Of a DNA stretch of 64,000 bases, positions 23,857 through 34,922 are shown piece after piece. The DNA lies in NCBI GenBank assembly GCA_024036415.1, contig JAMWET010006806.1, forward strand, positions 30,001 through 94,000, in the 5' to 3' direction. The notes below the pieces were generated by a model. The model did no database searches and was not told the origin of the DNA. It saw nothing but the letters and a program-made list of their open reading frames with translations. Within the stretch, counting starts at the first letter, position 1. Each line of letters begins with the position of its first letter. Origin of the DNA: Prochilodus magdalenae. Lineage: Eukaryota; Chordata; Actinopteri; Characiformes; Prochilodontidae. The position numbers were made by a program, and so were the translations under genes.

Positions 23857-26110
23857 GAACCTGTAGGCTGTATTGTGGAACCTGTAGGCAGTATTGTGGA
23901 ACCTGTAGTTGGTATTGTGGAACCTGTAGGCAGTACTGTGGAACCTGTAGGCGGTATAGTGGACCTTGTAGACAGTACTATGGACCCTGTAGGCAGTATT
24001 GTGGAACCTGTAGGTGTCTTGTCAGTGCTCCAATTTAGTCCTATGACTTGTATCCAGTACTTTAAGTGTAACTTGCAGTCAGCAGTGCAACTGTAACACT
24101 CTGTAACAGAATGTAGCCTGTATACAGTATTGTACCTGTAAGTCAGTAGTGTCACTGTAGCTCATCAGTACTCTCTTTCTGTCAGTACTGTAACCTGTAT
24201 CTAGTGTTGTAACTGTATGTTACAGTCAGTAGTGTTACTGTAGCCCATCAGTACTCTAACTTTGTCAGTACTATAACCTATATGTTACAGTCAGTAGTGT
24301 CACTGTAGCTCATCAGTACTCCAACTTTCTGTCAGTACTGTAACCTGTATCTAGTGTTGTAACTGTATGTTACAGTCAGTAGTGTCACTGTAGCTCATCA
24401 GTACTCTGACTTTGTCAGTACTATAACCTGTATGTTACAGTCAGTAGTGTCACTGTAGCTCATCAGTACTCCAACTTTCTGTCAGTACTGTAACCTGCAT
24501 CTAGTGTTGTAACTGTATGTTACAGTCAGTAGTGTCACTGTAGCTCATCAGTACTCTGTCTGTCAGTACTGTAACCTGTATTTAGTTTTGTAACTGTAAG
24601 TTACAGTCAGTAGTGTCACTGTAGCTCATCAGTACTCTGACTTTGTCAGTACTATAACCTGTATGTTACAGTCAGTAGTGTCACTGTAGCTCATCAGTAC
24701 TCCAACTTTCTGTCAGTACTGTAACCTGCATCTAGTGTTGTAACTGTATGTTACAGTCAGTAGTGTCACTGTAGCTCATCAGTACTCTGTCTGTCAGTAC
24801 TGTAACCTGTATTTAGTTTTGTAACTGTAAGTTACAGTCAGTAGTAACCCGTGTTCAGTACTCTAACTTTGTCAGTACTGTAACCTGTATGTTACAGTCA
24901 GTAGTAACCCGTGTTCAGTACTCTAACTTTGTCAGTACTGTAACCTGTATGTTACAGTCAGTAGTAACCTGTATCTAGGGTTATAACTGTAAGTTACATT
25001 CATTAGTAACCTGTGTTCAGTACTCTAACTGTCTCTGTCAGTACTGTAACCTGTATGCTACAGTCAGTAGTAACCTGTGTTCAGTACTCTTAAAACTGTC
25101 TGTCAGTACTGTAACCTGTATGTTACAGTCAGTAGTAACCTGTATGTAGGGTTATAACTGTATGTTACAGTCAGTAGTAACCTGTGTTCAGTACAGTAAC
25201 TGTCTGTCAGTACTGTGACCTGTATGTTACGGTCAGTAGTAACCTGTGTTTCAGTGCTTTAACTGTCAGTACTGTAAACTTGCATGTTACAGTCAGTAGT
25301 AACCTGTATGTAGGGTTATAACTGTATGTTACAGTCAGTAGTAAACCTGTTTCAATACTCTAACTGTCTGTCAGTACTGTGACCTGTATGTTACGGTCAG
25401 TAGTAACCTGTGTTCAGTGCTTTAACTGTCAGTACTGTAACCTGTATGTTACAGTCAGTAGTAACCTGTGTTCAGTGCTTTAACTGTCAGTACTGTAACC
25501 TGTATGTTACAGTCAGTAGTAACCTGTGTTCAGTGCTTTAACTGTCAGTACTGTAACCTGTATGTTACAGTCAGTAGTAACCTGTGTTCAGTGCTTTAAC
25601 TGTCAGTACTGTAACCTGTATGTTACAGTCAGTAGTAACCTGTGTTCAGTACTCTAACTGTCTGTCAGTACTGTAACCTGTATGTTACAGTCAGTAGTAA
25701 CCTGTGTTCAGTACTCTGACTGTAGTCTGCAGTCTGTGCCGTGACTGTAACTCATTATCAGATAACAGTAATGGATTAGCTAGGAATTGGGGACGGCCCT
25801 GTGGAACACGGCCCTTTAGATGCTAATGGCCGTCAGCGGTAGAGCCCAAACACCATTGCTGGGCAGTGAGGCCTGAAGGAACCTTATTCAGTCTTACATA
25901 ATGCTCACAGAACCTGAGACGGCTTCATTCAGCAGTGTGAAAGAGAGGATAACAGATAGCGAGACCTGCGAACAACAGAAGGAAGCAGCCGCATTCCCGC
26001 GGTGACCCTGCCCGAGGGTGAGTTGTTTATGTGTCAGCCTGTTAAGTAGCCAGAGACGACTCTGCCAAGCACATCCGCGGGCACCTACTTAACACAGGGT
26101 CCCACTGCCG
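23857..26110 (+). repeat. Tandem segmental duplication, copy 2
   Basis: Copy 2 is about 2254 bases and ends with the same CAGGGTCCCACTGCCG. It differs from copy 1 by gain and loss of whole array units and by single or double base insertions clustered at about 25030-25350. Examples are GTCTCTGTCAG for GTCTGTCAG, CTTAAAACTG for CTTAACTG and GTGTTTCAG for GTGTTCAG. No exon is duplicated. Confidence 0.93.
24060..25735. repeat. Hairpin-bearing minisatellite, duplicated copy
   Basis: This is the second copy of the array at 21900-23470. It carries an extra block near 24400-24560 and fewer of the terminal 58-base units. Each unit again has the ACTGTAAC/GTTACAGT inverted repeat. Confidence 0.9.
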
Positions 26111-26329
26111 CCGGCCGCTCCTGCTCCGATGTTTTTGGCTGGGTTCCAGTATCCTTTCAAAACACGCACATTACTTTCTGTTTTGGATGTTCCCAAGGAG
26201 CCGAACGGAGGGGCCCCGACAGCTTTACGACCGTATCCCTCCTCAGATATGGCTGTAACTCTTCTGGTCTTCCTCTGCGGTCCCCGTGTTGGTTCTCGGA
26301 GTTACCGGTTCTTTTGGTGCACCTACAGT

Positions 26330-26530
26330 GGAGCTCTCGTTGGTCATTTCAACAGGTGCCTTAGACATGCTGGTCTCAGCTGGAGCGCAACCAGGCGGCG
26401 CGTTTCGTCTGGCATCGCTTCAGGAACACTGCCGTGGTATAAACCACACCGGCCTATGCATAGGGTTGCTAATGCTAATGCTAGCAATACACTCTTGTGC
26501 TACGTTAGAGTGGAACCAACACTAGTGGTC
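26330..26530 (+). repeat. Dispersed element copy flanking the 48-bp array (left)
   Basis: The segment from GTTGGTCATTTCAACAGG through GTGCCTTAGACATGCTGGTC to GCAACCAGGCGGCGCG aligns with 28890-28980. The GCTAATGCTAATGCTAGC, CTTGTGCTA and GAGTGGAA segments align with 29110-29180. It ends in ACTAGTGGTCAGGGAGTTAA, the start of the 48-bp array unit. It therefore looks like the source element from which the array expanded. Confidence 0.65.
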
Positions 26531-28850
26531 AGGGAGTTAAACTCATCGCACAGGAAACCAACACTGCCCTCTAGTGGTAAGAGAAATTAAACACAACAAG
26601 CAATAAACCAACACTGCCCTCTAGTGGTCAGGGAGTTAAACTCATCGCACAGGAAACCAACACTGCCCTCTAGTGGTCAGGGAATTATACTCAACGCACA
26701 GGAAACCAACACTGCCCTCTAGTGGTCAGGGAATTATACTCAACGCACAGGAAACCAACACTGCCCTCTAGTGGTCAGGTAATTCAACTCAACGCACAGT
26801 AAACCAACACTGCCCTCTAGTGGTCAGGTAATTCAACTCAACGCACAGTAAACCAACACTGCCCTCTAGTGGTCAGGGAATTAAACTCAATGCACAGTAA
26901 ACCAATACTGCCCTCTAGTAGTAAGAGAAATTAAACACAACAAGCAATAAACCAACACTGCCCTCTAGTGGTCAGGGAATTAAACTCATCGCACAGTAAA
27001 CCAACACTGCCCGCTAGTGGTCAGGGAATTATACTCAATGCACAGTAAACCAACACTGCACTCTAGTGGTCAGGGAATTATACTCAACGCACAGGAAACC
27101 AACACTGCCCTCTAGTGGTCAGGGAATTATACTCAACGCACAGGAAACCAACACTGCCCTCTAGTGGTCAGGGAATTATACTCAACGCACAGGAAACCAA
27201 CACTGCCCTCTAGTGGTCAGGGAATTAAACTCAATGCACAGTAAACCAATACTGCCCTCTAGTAGTAAGAGAAATTAAACACAACAAGCAATAAACCAAC
27301 ACTGCCCTCTAGTGGTCAGGGAGTTAAACTCATCGCACAGGAAACCAACACTGCCCTCTAGTGGTCAGGGAATTATACTCAACGCACAGTAAACCAACAC
27401 TGCCCTCTAGTGGTCAGGGAATTAAACTCATCGCACAGTAAACCAACAATGCCCTCTAGTGGTCAGGGAATTCAATTCAACGCACAGTAAACCAACACTG
27501 CCATCAAGTGGTCAGGGAATTCAACTCATTGCACAGTAAACCAACACTGCCATCTAGTGGTCAGGGAATTAAACTCATCGCACAGTACACCAACACTGCC
27601 CTCTAGTGGTCAGGGAATTAAACTTATTTCACAGTAATCCAACACTGCCCTCTAGTGGTCAGGGAATTAAACTCATCGCACAGTAAACCAACAATGCCCT
27701 CTAGTGGTCAGGGAATTCAATTCAACGCACAGTAAACCAACACTGCCATCAAGTGGTCAGGGAATTCAACTCATTGCACAGTAAACCAACACTGCCATCT
27801 AGTGGTCAGGGAATTAAACTCATCGCACAGTACACCAACACTGCCCTCTAGTGGTCAGGGAATTAAACTTATTTCACAGTAATCCAACACTGCCATCTAG
27901 TGGTCAGGGAATTCAATTCAACGCACAGTAAACCAACACCACCCTCTAGTGGTTAGGGAATTAAACTCAACACACAACGAACTAACACTGGCCTCTAGTG
28001 GTCAGTGAATTCAACGCACAGTAAACCAACAATGCCCTCTAGTGGTCAGGGAATTCAATTCATCGCACAGGAAACCAACACCGCCATCTAGTGGTCTGGG
28101 AATTCAACTCAACGCACAGTACACCAACATTGACATCTAGTGGTCAGGGAATTCAACTCAACGCACAGTAAACCAACACTGCCCTCTAGTGGTCAGGGAA
28201 TTAAACCCATCGCACAGTAAACCAACACTGCCCTCTACTGGTCAGGGAATTCAACTCAATGCACAGTAAACCAACACTGCCCTCTAGTGGTCAAGGAATT
28301 AAACAACGCACAATAAACCAACACTGCCCTCTAGTGGTTAGGGAATTCAGCTCAACACACAATAAGCCAACACTGCCCTCTAGTGGTCATGGAATTAAAC
28401 TCAACCCACAGTAAACCAACACTGCTCTCTAGTGGTCAGGGAATTAAACTCAACACACAATGAACTAACACTGGCCTCTAGTGGTCAGGGAAATCAACTA
28501 AACACAAACCAACATTGCCCTCTATTGGTCAGGGAATTCAACTCAATGCACAGTAAACCAACACTGCCCTCTAGTGGTAAGAGAAATTAAACTCAACAAG
28601 CAATAAACCAACACTGCCCTCTAGTGGTCAGGGAATTAAATTCAACACACAATAAACCAACATTGCCTTCTAGTGGTCAGGGAATTCAACTAAACGCTCA
28701 GTAAACCTATACTGCCCTCTAGTGGTCAGTGAATTAAACTCAACACACAAAAAAAACAACATTGCCCTCTAGTGGTCAGGGAATTAAACTCAACCCACAG
28801 TAAACCAACACGACCCTCTAGTAGTCAGGGAATGTACCACAACTAAAAAT
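26518..28850 (-). repeat. 48-bp minisatellite with a CTCF consensus in most units
   Basis: About 48 head-to-tail units read AACCAACACTGCCCTCTAGT, GGTCAGGGAATTAAACTCAA, CGCACAGT. On the minus strand the segment TGACCACTAGAGGGCAGTG fits the vertebrate 19-base CTCF consensus at every position (core CCASYAGRKGGCRS). All motifs face the same way. Variants (CCATCTAGTGG, CCCTCTAGTAG) change one or two positions in a minority. A GC.CTCTAGTGG core also appears in dispersed copies outside the array at about 29202 and 29813. Array structure is certain; CTCF binding is inferred. Confidence 0.95.
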
Positions 28851-28889
28851 GAACATCCAGTGGTTTACTTCATACCTCAGAGACAGGTC

Positions 28890-29235
28890 ACTCATTGGTC
28901 ATTTTAACAGGCACACGTCATACAGGTGCCTTAGCCGTGCTAGTCTCAGTTGAGGACAACCAGGCAGCGTGTTTTGGCTGTCCGACGGGTAGCAGCAGGT
29001 AATATTTTTGTAATTCTGGTCATTTTAGGAAGACAGACATAGTATAAATCCACATCAGCATTTGCTGAGCTTTGCTAACTTTAGCGATGCTCTCTTATGT
29101 TGGAGTGCAGAAGTTTGCTAATGCTAACGTTAGCAGTGCGCCCTTGTGCTAAGTGCCTATGCTGGAGTGGAAGAGTCTAATAGATGAAGATAGATAACAA
29201 CACTGCCCTCTAGTGGTCAGGGAATTAAACACAAC
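28890..29235 (+). repeat. Dispersed element copy flanking the 48-bp array (right)
   Basis: It shares TTGGTCATTTTAACAGG, AGGTGCCTTAGCCGTGCT and ACAACCAGGCAGCGTG with the left copy at 26330. It then has GCTAATGCTAACGTTAGCAG and GCTGGAGTGGAAGAGTCTAA, and ends in AACACTGCCCTCTAGTGGTC AGGGAATTAAAC. A third partial copy at 29715-29840 ends GCACTGCCATCTAGTGGTCA. The CTCF-like motif is thus a standard part of this element's 3' end. Confidence 0.65.
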
Positions 29236-29424
29236 ACAACCCGAACCCCCAAACTTTACATAAAACGATGTATCAGTAATTAAAGTCATATGGTGAGTTT
29301 AGATACAGTATAAACGTATTTCACTTCGTTCAGTCTTTTTCTGGACGGCACTGGTTCATTTCCTCGCTCACTGATGGAAGCAGTTTATTTCTCGGTCTGG
29401 TTGTACTTCCTTAACCTCAGGTAA

Positions 29425-29700
29425 CATTGGGGGGGTCCCTCAGGGTTCGGTCCTCGGACCTCTGCTCTTCATCACTTCCAAACTTCCCCGCGGACAGATC
29501 ATACGGCACTTCAGACTGGACTTCCGCTGCTGTGTGGACGATGCTCGGATGTAGCTCAGGGCCATGTATATCAAAAGCCATCATCTTGTTTATCCGAGAT
29601 CCAACTCCGGATGAAACATCCCTTCCTCATGTTAAACAGTGACCGGACTGAACTCTCACTTCTCATTGGCTGTGAATCAGCTCTCGGTGGAAACTGCACT
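29425..29700 (+). mobile_element. L2-like LINE fragment (reverse transcriptase remnant)
   Basis: From 29432 one frame reads GVPQGSVLGPLLFI, the conserved reverse-transcriptase motif of non-LTR retrotransposons. It continues GQIIRHFRLDFRCCVDD, corresponding to the GHIIR..GL.FHCYADD region of L2 elements, with the catalytic YADD altered to CVDD. A stop follows, and a shifted frame later gives FLMLNSDRTEL, the L2 FL.LNSDKTE motif. The fragment is non-functional and in the same orientation as the host gene. Confidence 0.85.
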
Positions 29701-29714
29701 GTCACACGTTCACT

Positions 29715-29840
29715 ATGCCAGGGTGTGCTAATGCTAATGTTAGCGGTGCCTCTATACCCTGCTTGCTTACATTGGAGTGGAAGAGCCTAATGGCTAAAGA
29801 TGGACTGCAGCACTGCCATCTAGTGGTCAGAGGGTTAATC
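29715..29840 (+). repeat. Third partial copy of the element carrying the CTCF-like motif
   Basis: It contains GCTAATGCTAATGTTAGCGG, ATTGGAGTGGAAGAGCCTAA and GCACTGCCATCTAGTGGTCA in the same order as the copy at 29110-29220. It stands alone without tandem expansion. Confidence 0.6.
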
Positions 29841-31309
29841 AGGTGTTGGGCTGGTCAGTGTGTCCACCTTCTTTCCAGCTTCCATTGTCCTCAGAGGTCT
29901 CGCTTTCAGTTCCTCAAGGACTGGACTCTGGGGTGGCCAGGCCATTGTTCTGGTGTATCAGTGAGGAGCTTCTTCAACAGCTACACCTCCATTCAGACCT
30001 CCATAGTGTGGAGGTGTCTTCTCCCAGTGTGCACAGGATGGACAAAACCACCTGTGGATGTTCTCCGATCTGGAGCAGGAGTGGCGCCTCCCCTCGCTCT
30101 CAGAGATGAAAATGCTGTCTGTGTGATGGGAGACGGTGTTGCTGGGTCTACCAGGTCTTCCAGGTGGTTGCTAGGAATCCGATTGTTCTGTTCTACCCGA
30201 GTTCCCGCTTCCTCTTTATCCCATCTCGGCAGAAATATCGTTTGTGCCCAGTGGCTGTTTGGACAGGAAGGGAACTAATGGAGGGTGGTTTCTGATTTTT
30301 GCCCAGCGCTGCAGGACCGTTATGTTGTTCATGCTCCATATGGTGGTAATGCCGAGCGTCTCCTTGGAAAAACTGAAGGCATCAAAGATCTTGTGGATGC
30401 TGAATCATGCAACTCATGATGTGTTCTGAACAATTACGGCACGACCAGAGCAAATTACAAAGCCGACGTCAGCGCAGCTCCAACAAGAGCGATGATGGAT
30501 GATGTAGCTGGCGTGTTCCTCGGCCGCTGCGGTCTGTGGTCGCCCATTTGTGCTTCAACGGTTTATTTTAGTCATAAGTCAGCACCTCGCTGGGCACCGG
30601 GGTTCTCCCTAATGACATGCAGATGAAGAGGCTTTACGGCGTAATGGCTCGGTGGCACTGCTCGCGGTGAACGGGGGTTCTCTTCCCTTCTGGGGAAGGG
30701 TCTGGCGTCGTAGTTGGTGTTTAGATGGACCCACGGTTGGCCTGAAGGAGTCCGCGAGCTTCCCCTCGGCCCGCTGACTTTATTATGGCCCATTTTACTG
30801 CATCGGAAGGGGCCAGGGTAAACTCCACTTCCATCGCCCACCTCATTACTCAGTGTTATGATGGGGAAACCACCAAAAAATTAACAAGAGGGTTTTTTTT
30901 GGGGGGGCTGAATGTTCGGCAAGGAATGTGGCGGTGAGGAAACGTTAGGTTGGTTTCGAACCTGAGAAGCCCAGAGTCAGTCCTGGATCGAGAGAGCCGA
31001 GTTGGTGTTTAGTTGGTTTGGACTTTTAGGAAATAACAAACCCGGGTCTCTCCAGTTGTGCAACTTTCGAAGCATTGGCTCTTTCACCGGGAGCTTGCAA
31101 GCTCAATTCCCGGCAATGCCCCAGTCATCCGTGACTTGGAGTCCAAGGGAAGGTAACTACACTCGCGTAACCTCGCTCTCTCGTGACTGGGTATGATGCT
31201 AGACAGCACAAGCTTCTTTAGGGTTCCCTAACAGAACTAACGATTAGTGTTCTCCTCCAAGCGTGTTGAAGCGGCATCACTTATGGTGGCTTCACGTGCT
31301 TGACGCTAG
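29841..31309. other. Intron 3 sequence, no gene recognised
   Basis: ORFs of up to 187 codons at 29715-30278 show no family motif and break in neighbouring frames. A TTTTTTTTGGGGGGG run lies at about 30893-30907. A segment near 31239 (TTCTCCTCCAAGCGTGTTGAAG) recurs at about 56808, which marks another dispersed repeat. Confidence 0.4.
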
Positions 31310-31440
31310 CTGTGTAACAAGACCTTCCCTACACCGTGGCACCTCTTCCCAATCTATGGATCCCGTCACTCACAACACACAGGGATTTATAGCCCCATCG
31401 TCCTCGTGCAGCGCCATCTGCAGGAGCCAGAAGGTACTAC
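31310..31440 (+). repeat. Dispersed repeat copy (pairs with 39925-40078)
   Basis: Shared blocks are CACCTC.TCCCAATCTATGG, ATCCCGTCACTCACA, CACAGGG.TTTATAGC, TCCTCGTGCAGCGCCA and CTGCAGGAGCC.GAAGGTACT. The GCGCCATCTGCAGG segment is another near match to a CTCF core on the minus strand. Confidence 0.75.
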
Positions 31441-32044
31441 CAAATATTCTAAATTATTCCACCAAGTATTCTAAATTCCGAATTAAACAAGGTGCCTTCT
31501 CTTTATTTCACTCCATCCCGGTGCTGTAGAGCTTTTCATAGTTAGTGTGGAGCCGGTTCGGCCTCCTCCAGACGAGAACTAACTTCCTGCTGGAGGTCAG
31601 TTTCTTAATGAGTGCAGGAGGAAGCTTCACGCATCCATTAGCCGAAACATTAAGCCGCTCTTGAGGTGAAGTGTTCCTCCCGGGGTTTAGCTGGGCCTGT
31701 AGGGGCTATCCCTTAATGGAGTAAGAAAAACAGCTACCAGTGTGAATTACTGGCAGGTCACAGGTGTTTATCCTGAAACGCTAAGCCAGGCTCGTTCCTC
31801 CCGCTCGACTTTATGGAGGCTGTGAACCTGGAAAGGATCTCAGGTAGGCACCGTACGCCGGGGCGTACGAGCTAATTGTCAGGCGAACATGAATGGAGGC
31901 TTATGTGCTGCTGGCCTTGGAAATGTGAGCACCAGGAAACCAAGGAGGCAGTTAGAAAGGTCAGTGAACGTCGAGGCCCTGCGTTCGTCTAGATGACCAC
32001 GTCGTTACTACGTCATGCCTTCCATTTATTGACTGGGCTAAACA
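31441..32044. other. Intron 3 sequence, no feature recognised
   Basis: Mixed sequence between a dispersed repeat and the 68-bp array; nothing recognisable. Confidence 0.4.
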
Positions 32045-34345
32045 ATGTGAACTGTGCCATTCCACCTTAAATGGTGTAGGGTTTACATTCTGGCCCTGCC
32101 ATTCAGGTTCTTATTTGAATTGTGCCATTTCACCTTAAATGGTGTAGGGTTTAGATTCTGGCCCTGACATTCAGGTTCCTACTTGAATTGTGCCGTTCCA
32201 CCTTAAATGGTGTAGGGTTTACATTCTGCCCAGACATTCAGGTTCCAATGTGAATTGTGCCATTCCACCTTAAATGGTATAGTGTTTAGATTCTGGCCCT
32301 GACATTCAGGTTCCTAATTGAATTCTGCCATTCCACCTTAAATGGTGTAGGGTTTACATTCTGGCCCTGCCATTCAGGTTCCAATGTGAATTGTGCCATT
32401 CCACCTTAAATGGTGTAGGGTTTACATTCTGGCCCTGACATTCAGGTTCTTATTCGAACTGTGCCATTCCACCTTAAATGGTGTAGGGTTTAGATTCTGG
32501 CCCTGACATTCAGGTTCCTAATTGAATTGTGCCATTCCACCTTAAATGGTGTAGGGTTTACATTCTGGCCCTGACATTCAGGTTCCTACTTGAATTGTGC
32601 CATTCCACCTTAAATGGTGTACCGTTTACATTCTGGCCCTGACATTCAGGTTCCTAATTGAATTGTGCCATTCCACCTTAAATTGTGTAGGGTTTACATT
32701 CTGGCCCTGACGTTCAGGTTCCTACTTGAACTGTGCCATTCCACCTTAAATGGTGTAGGGTTTACATTCTGGCCCTGACATTCAGGTTCCTAATTGAATT
32801 GTGCCATTCCACCTTAAATGGTGTAGGGTTTACATTCTGGCCCTGACATTCAGGTTCCTAATTGAATTGTGCCATTCCACCTTAAATGGTGTAGGGTTTA
32901 CATTCTGGCCCAGACATTCAGGTTCTTATTTGAATTGTGCCATTCCACCTTAAATGGTGTAGGGTTTACATTCTGGCCCTGACATTCAGGTTCCTACTTG
33001 AATTGTGCCATTCCACCTTAAATGGTGTACCGTTTACATTCTGGCCCTGACATTCAGGTTCCTACTTGAATTGTGCCATTCCACCTTAAATGGTGTAGGG
33101 TTTACATTCTGGCCCTGACATTCAGGTTCCTACTTGAATTGTGCCATTCCACCTTAAATGGTGTACCGTTTACATTCTGGCCCTGACATTCAGTTCCTCC
33201 TTTTTTTTGGGGGGGGAATTGTTGCCAATTCCACCTTAAATGGTGTAGGGTTTACATTCTGGCCCTGACGTTCAGGTTCCTACTTGAATTGTGCCATTCC
33301 ACCTTAAATGGTGTACCGTTTACATTCTGGCCCCGACATTCAGGTTCCTAATTGAATTGTGCCATTCCACCTTAAATGGTGTAGGGTTTACATTCTGGCC
33401 TTGACATTCAGGTTCTTATTCGAACTGTCCCATTCCACCTTAAATGGTGTAGGGTTTACATTCTGGCCCTGACGTTCAGGTTCTTATTTGAATTGTGCCG
33501 TTCCACCTTAAATGGTGTAGGGTTTACATTCTGGCCCTAACATTCAGGTTCCTACTTGAATTGTGCCATTCCACCTTAAATGGTGTAGAGTTTAGATTCT
33601 GGACTTGACGTTCAGGTTCTTATTTGAATTGTGCCATTCCACCTTAATGGTGTAGGGTTTAGATTCTGGCCCTGACGTTCAGGTTCTTATTTGAACTGTG
33701 CCATTCCACCTTAAATGGTGTAGGGTTTACATTCTGGCCCTGCCATTCAGGTTCCTAATTTAATTGTGCCGTTCCACCTTAAATGGTGTAGGGTTTACAT
33801 TCTGGACCTGACATTCAGGTTCTTATTCGAACTGTGCCATTCCACCTTAAATGGTGTAGGGTTTACATTCTGGCCCTGACGTTCAGGTTCTTATTTGAAT
33901 TGTGCCATTCCACCTTAAATGGTGTAGGGTTTAGATTCTGGCCCTGACGTTCAGGTTTTTATTTGAACTGTGCCGTTCCACCTTAAATGGTTTAGGGTTT
34001 ACATTCTGACCCTGACATTCAGGTTCCTAATTGAATTGTGCCATTCCACCTTAAATGGTGTACCGTTTACATTCTGGCCCTGACATTCAGGTTCCTAATT
34101 GAATTGTGCCATTCCACCTTAAATTGTGTAGTGTTTACATTCTGGCCCTGACGTTCAGGTTCTTATTTGAATTGTGCCATTCCACCTTAAATGGTCTAGG
34201 GTTTAGATTCTGGCCCTGCCATTCAGGTTCCTAATTGAATTGTGCCATTCCACCTTAAATGGTGTAGGGTTTAGATTCTGGCCCTGCCATTCAGGTTCCT
34301 AATTGAATTGTGCCATTCCACCTTAAATGGTGTAGGGTTTACAGG
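32045..34345. repeat. 68-bp minisatellite with a CArG box in nearly every unit
   Basis: About 34 units read GAATTGTGCCATTCCACCTT, AAATGGTGTAGGGTTTACAT, TCTGGCCCTGACATTCAGGT, TCCTAATT. Each contains CCTTAAATGG, a perfect CC(A/T)6GG serum response element (CArG box); only about three units are altered (AAATTGTG or one missing A). Between-unit variation is mostly in the spacer. At 33190-33226 one unit is broken by a T8G8 run and small indels that look like sequence error. Structure is certain; SRF binding is inferred. Confidence 0.96.
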
Positions 34346-34922
34346 ACGCAGGGCTTGTGGGCATTCGCTGCCCACTTTCACAGCTGTGATATACTGGTAG
34401 GGCACCGGTGTGGCTCTCGTTGGCACCCCCGGTCCTGAACCACATCAGCGGCAGTTCTGAATGACCAAGCTCCTGACGTACCCACCGCGCTCAGACCTGC
34501 TGTGGCTGACCAGGTGGGCGTTCAAGCCCTGGCACATGCCCATTTGGATTTGCGAGCAGTTACATGTGGAGGGCACAATAGCTGGACAGGGATGGTGGGT
34601 CAACAGCGGGCCGTGTCTTTGCCTGGGTGGGGAATTGGTCTTAATCAGGGCCGTGTTGTCTTTGGAGGGGCTTCTCGTCGGCCGTTAGGGCCCGGCGCCA
34701 GACGCCCACTCATTAATAACCAAACCTCAGGGTATCAAATGGTGCCTACGCCATGCTTACTCGCCACTCTCGAAGCTGAGCTCAGCCGCGGTAGGAGCGG
34801 ACGGGTCGGGTCACCGTGCTCTACAGAGTAATGCCCCGGGCTGAGGTGGGCATATATGGGGTTCAGGGGGTGATGGTTTTCAGTTTCAGTAGCTACAGGC
34901 GAAATGTGAACCTTTAGGGTCA
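34346..34922. other. Intron 3 sequence, no feature recognised
   Basis: Mixed sequence with relatively high GC. ORFs at 34461-34831 show no family signature. Confidence 0.4.
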
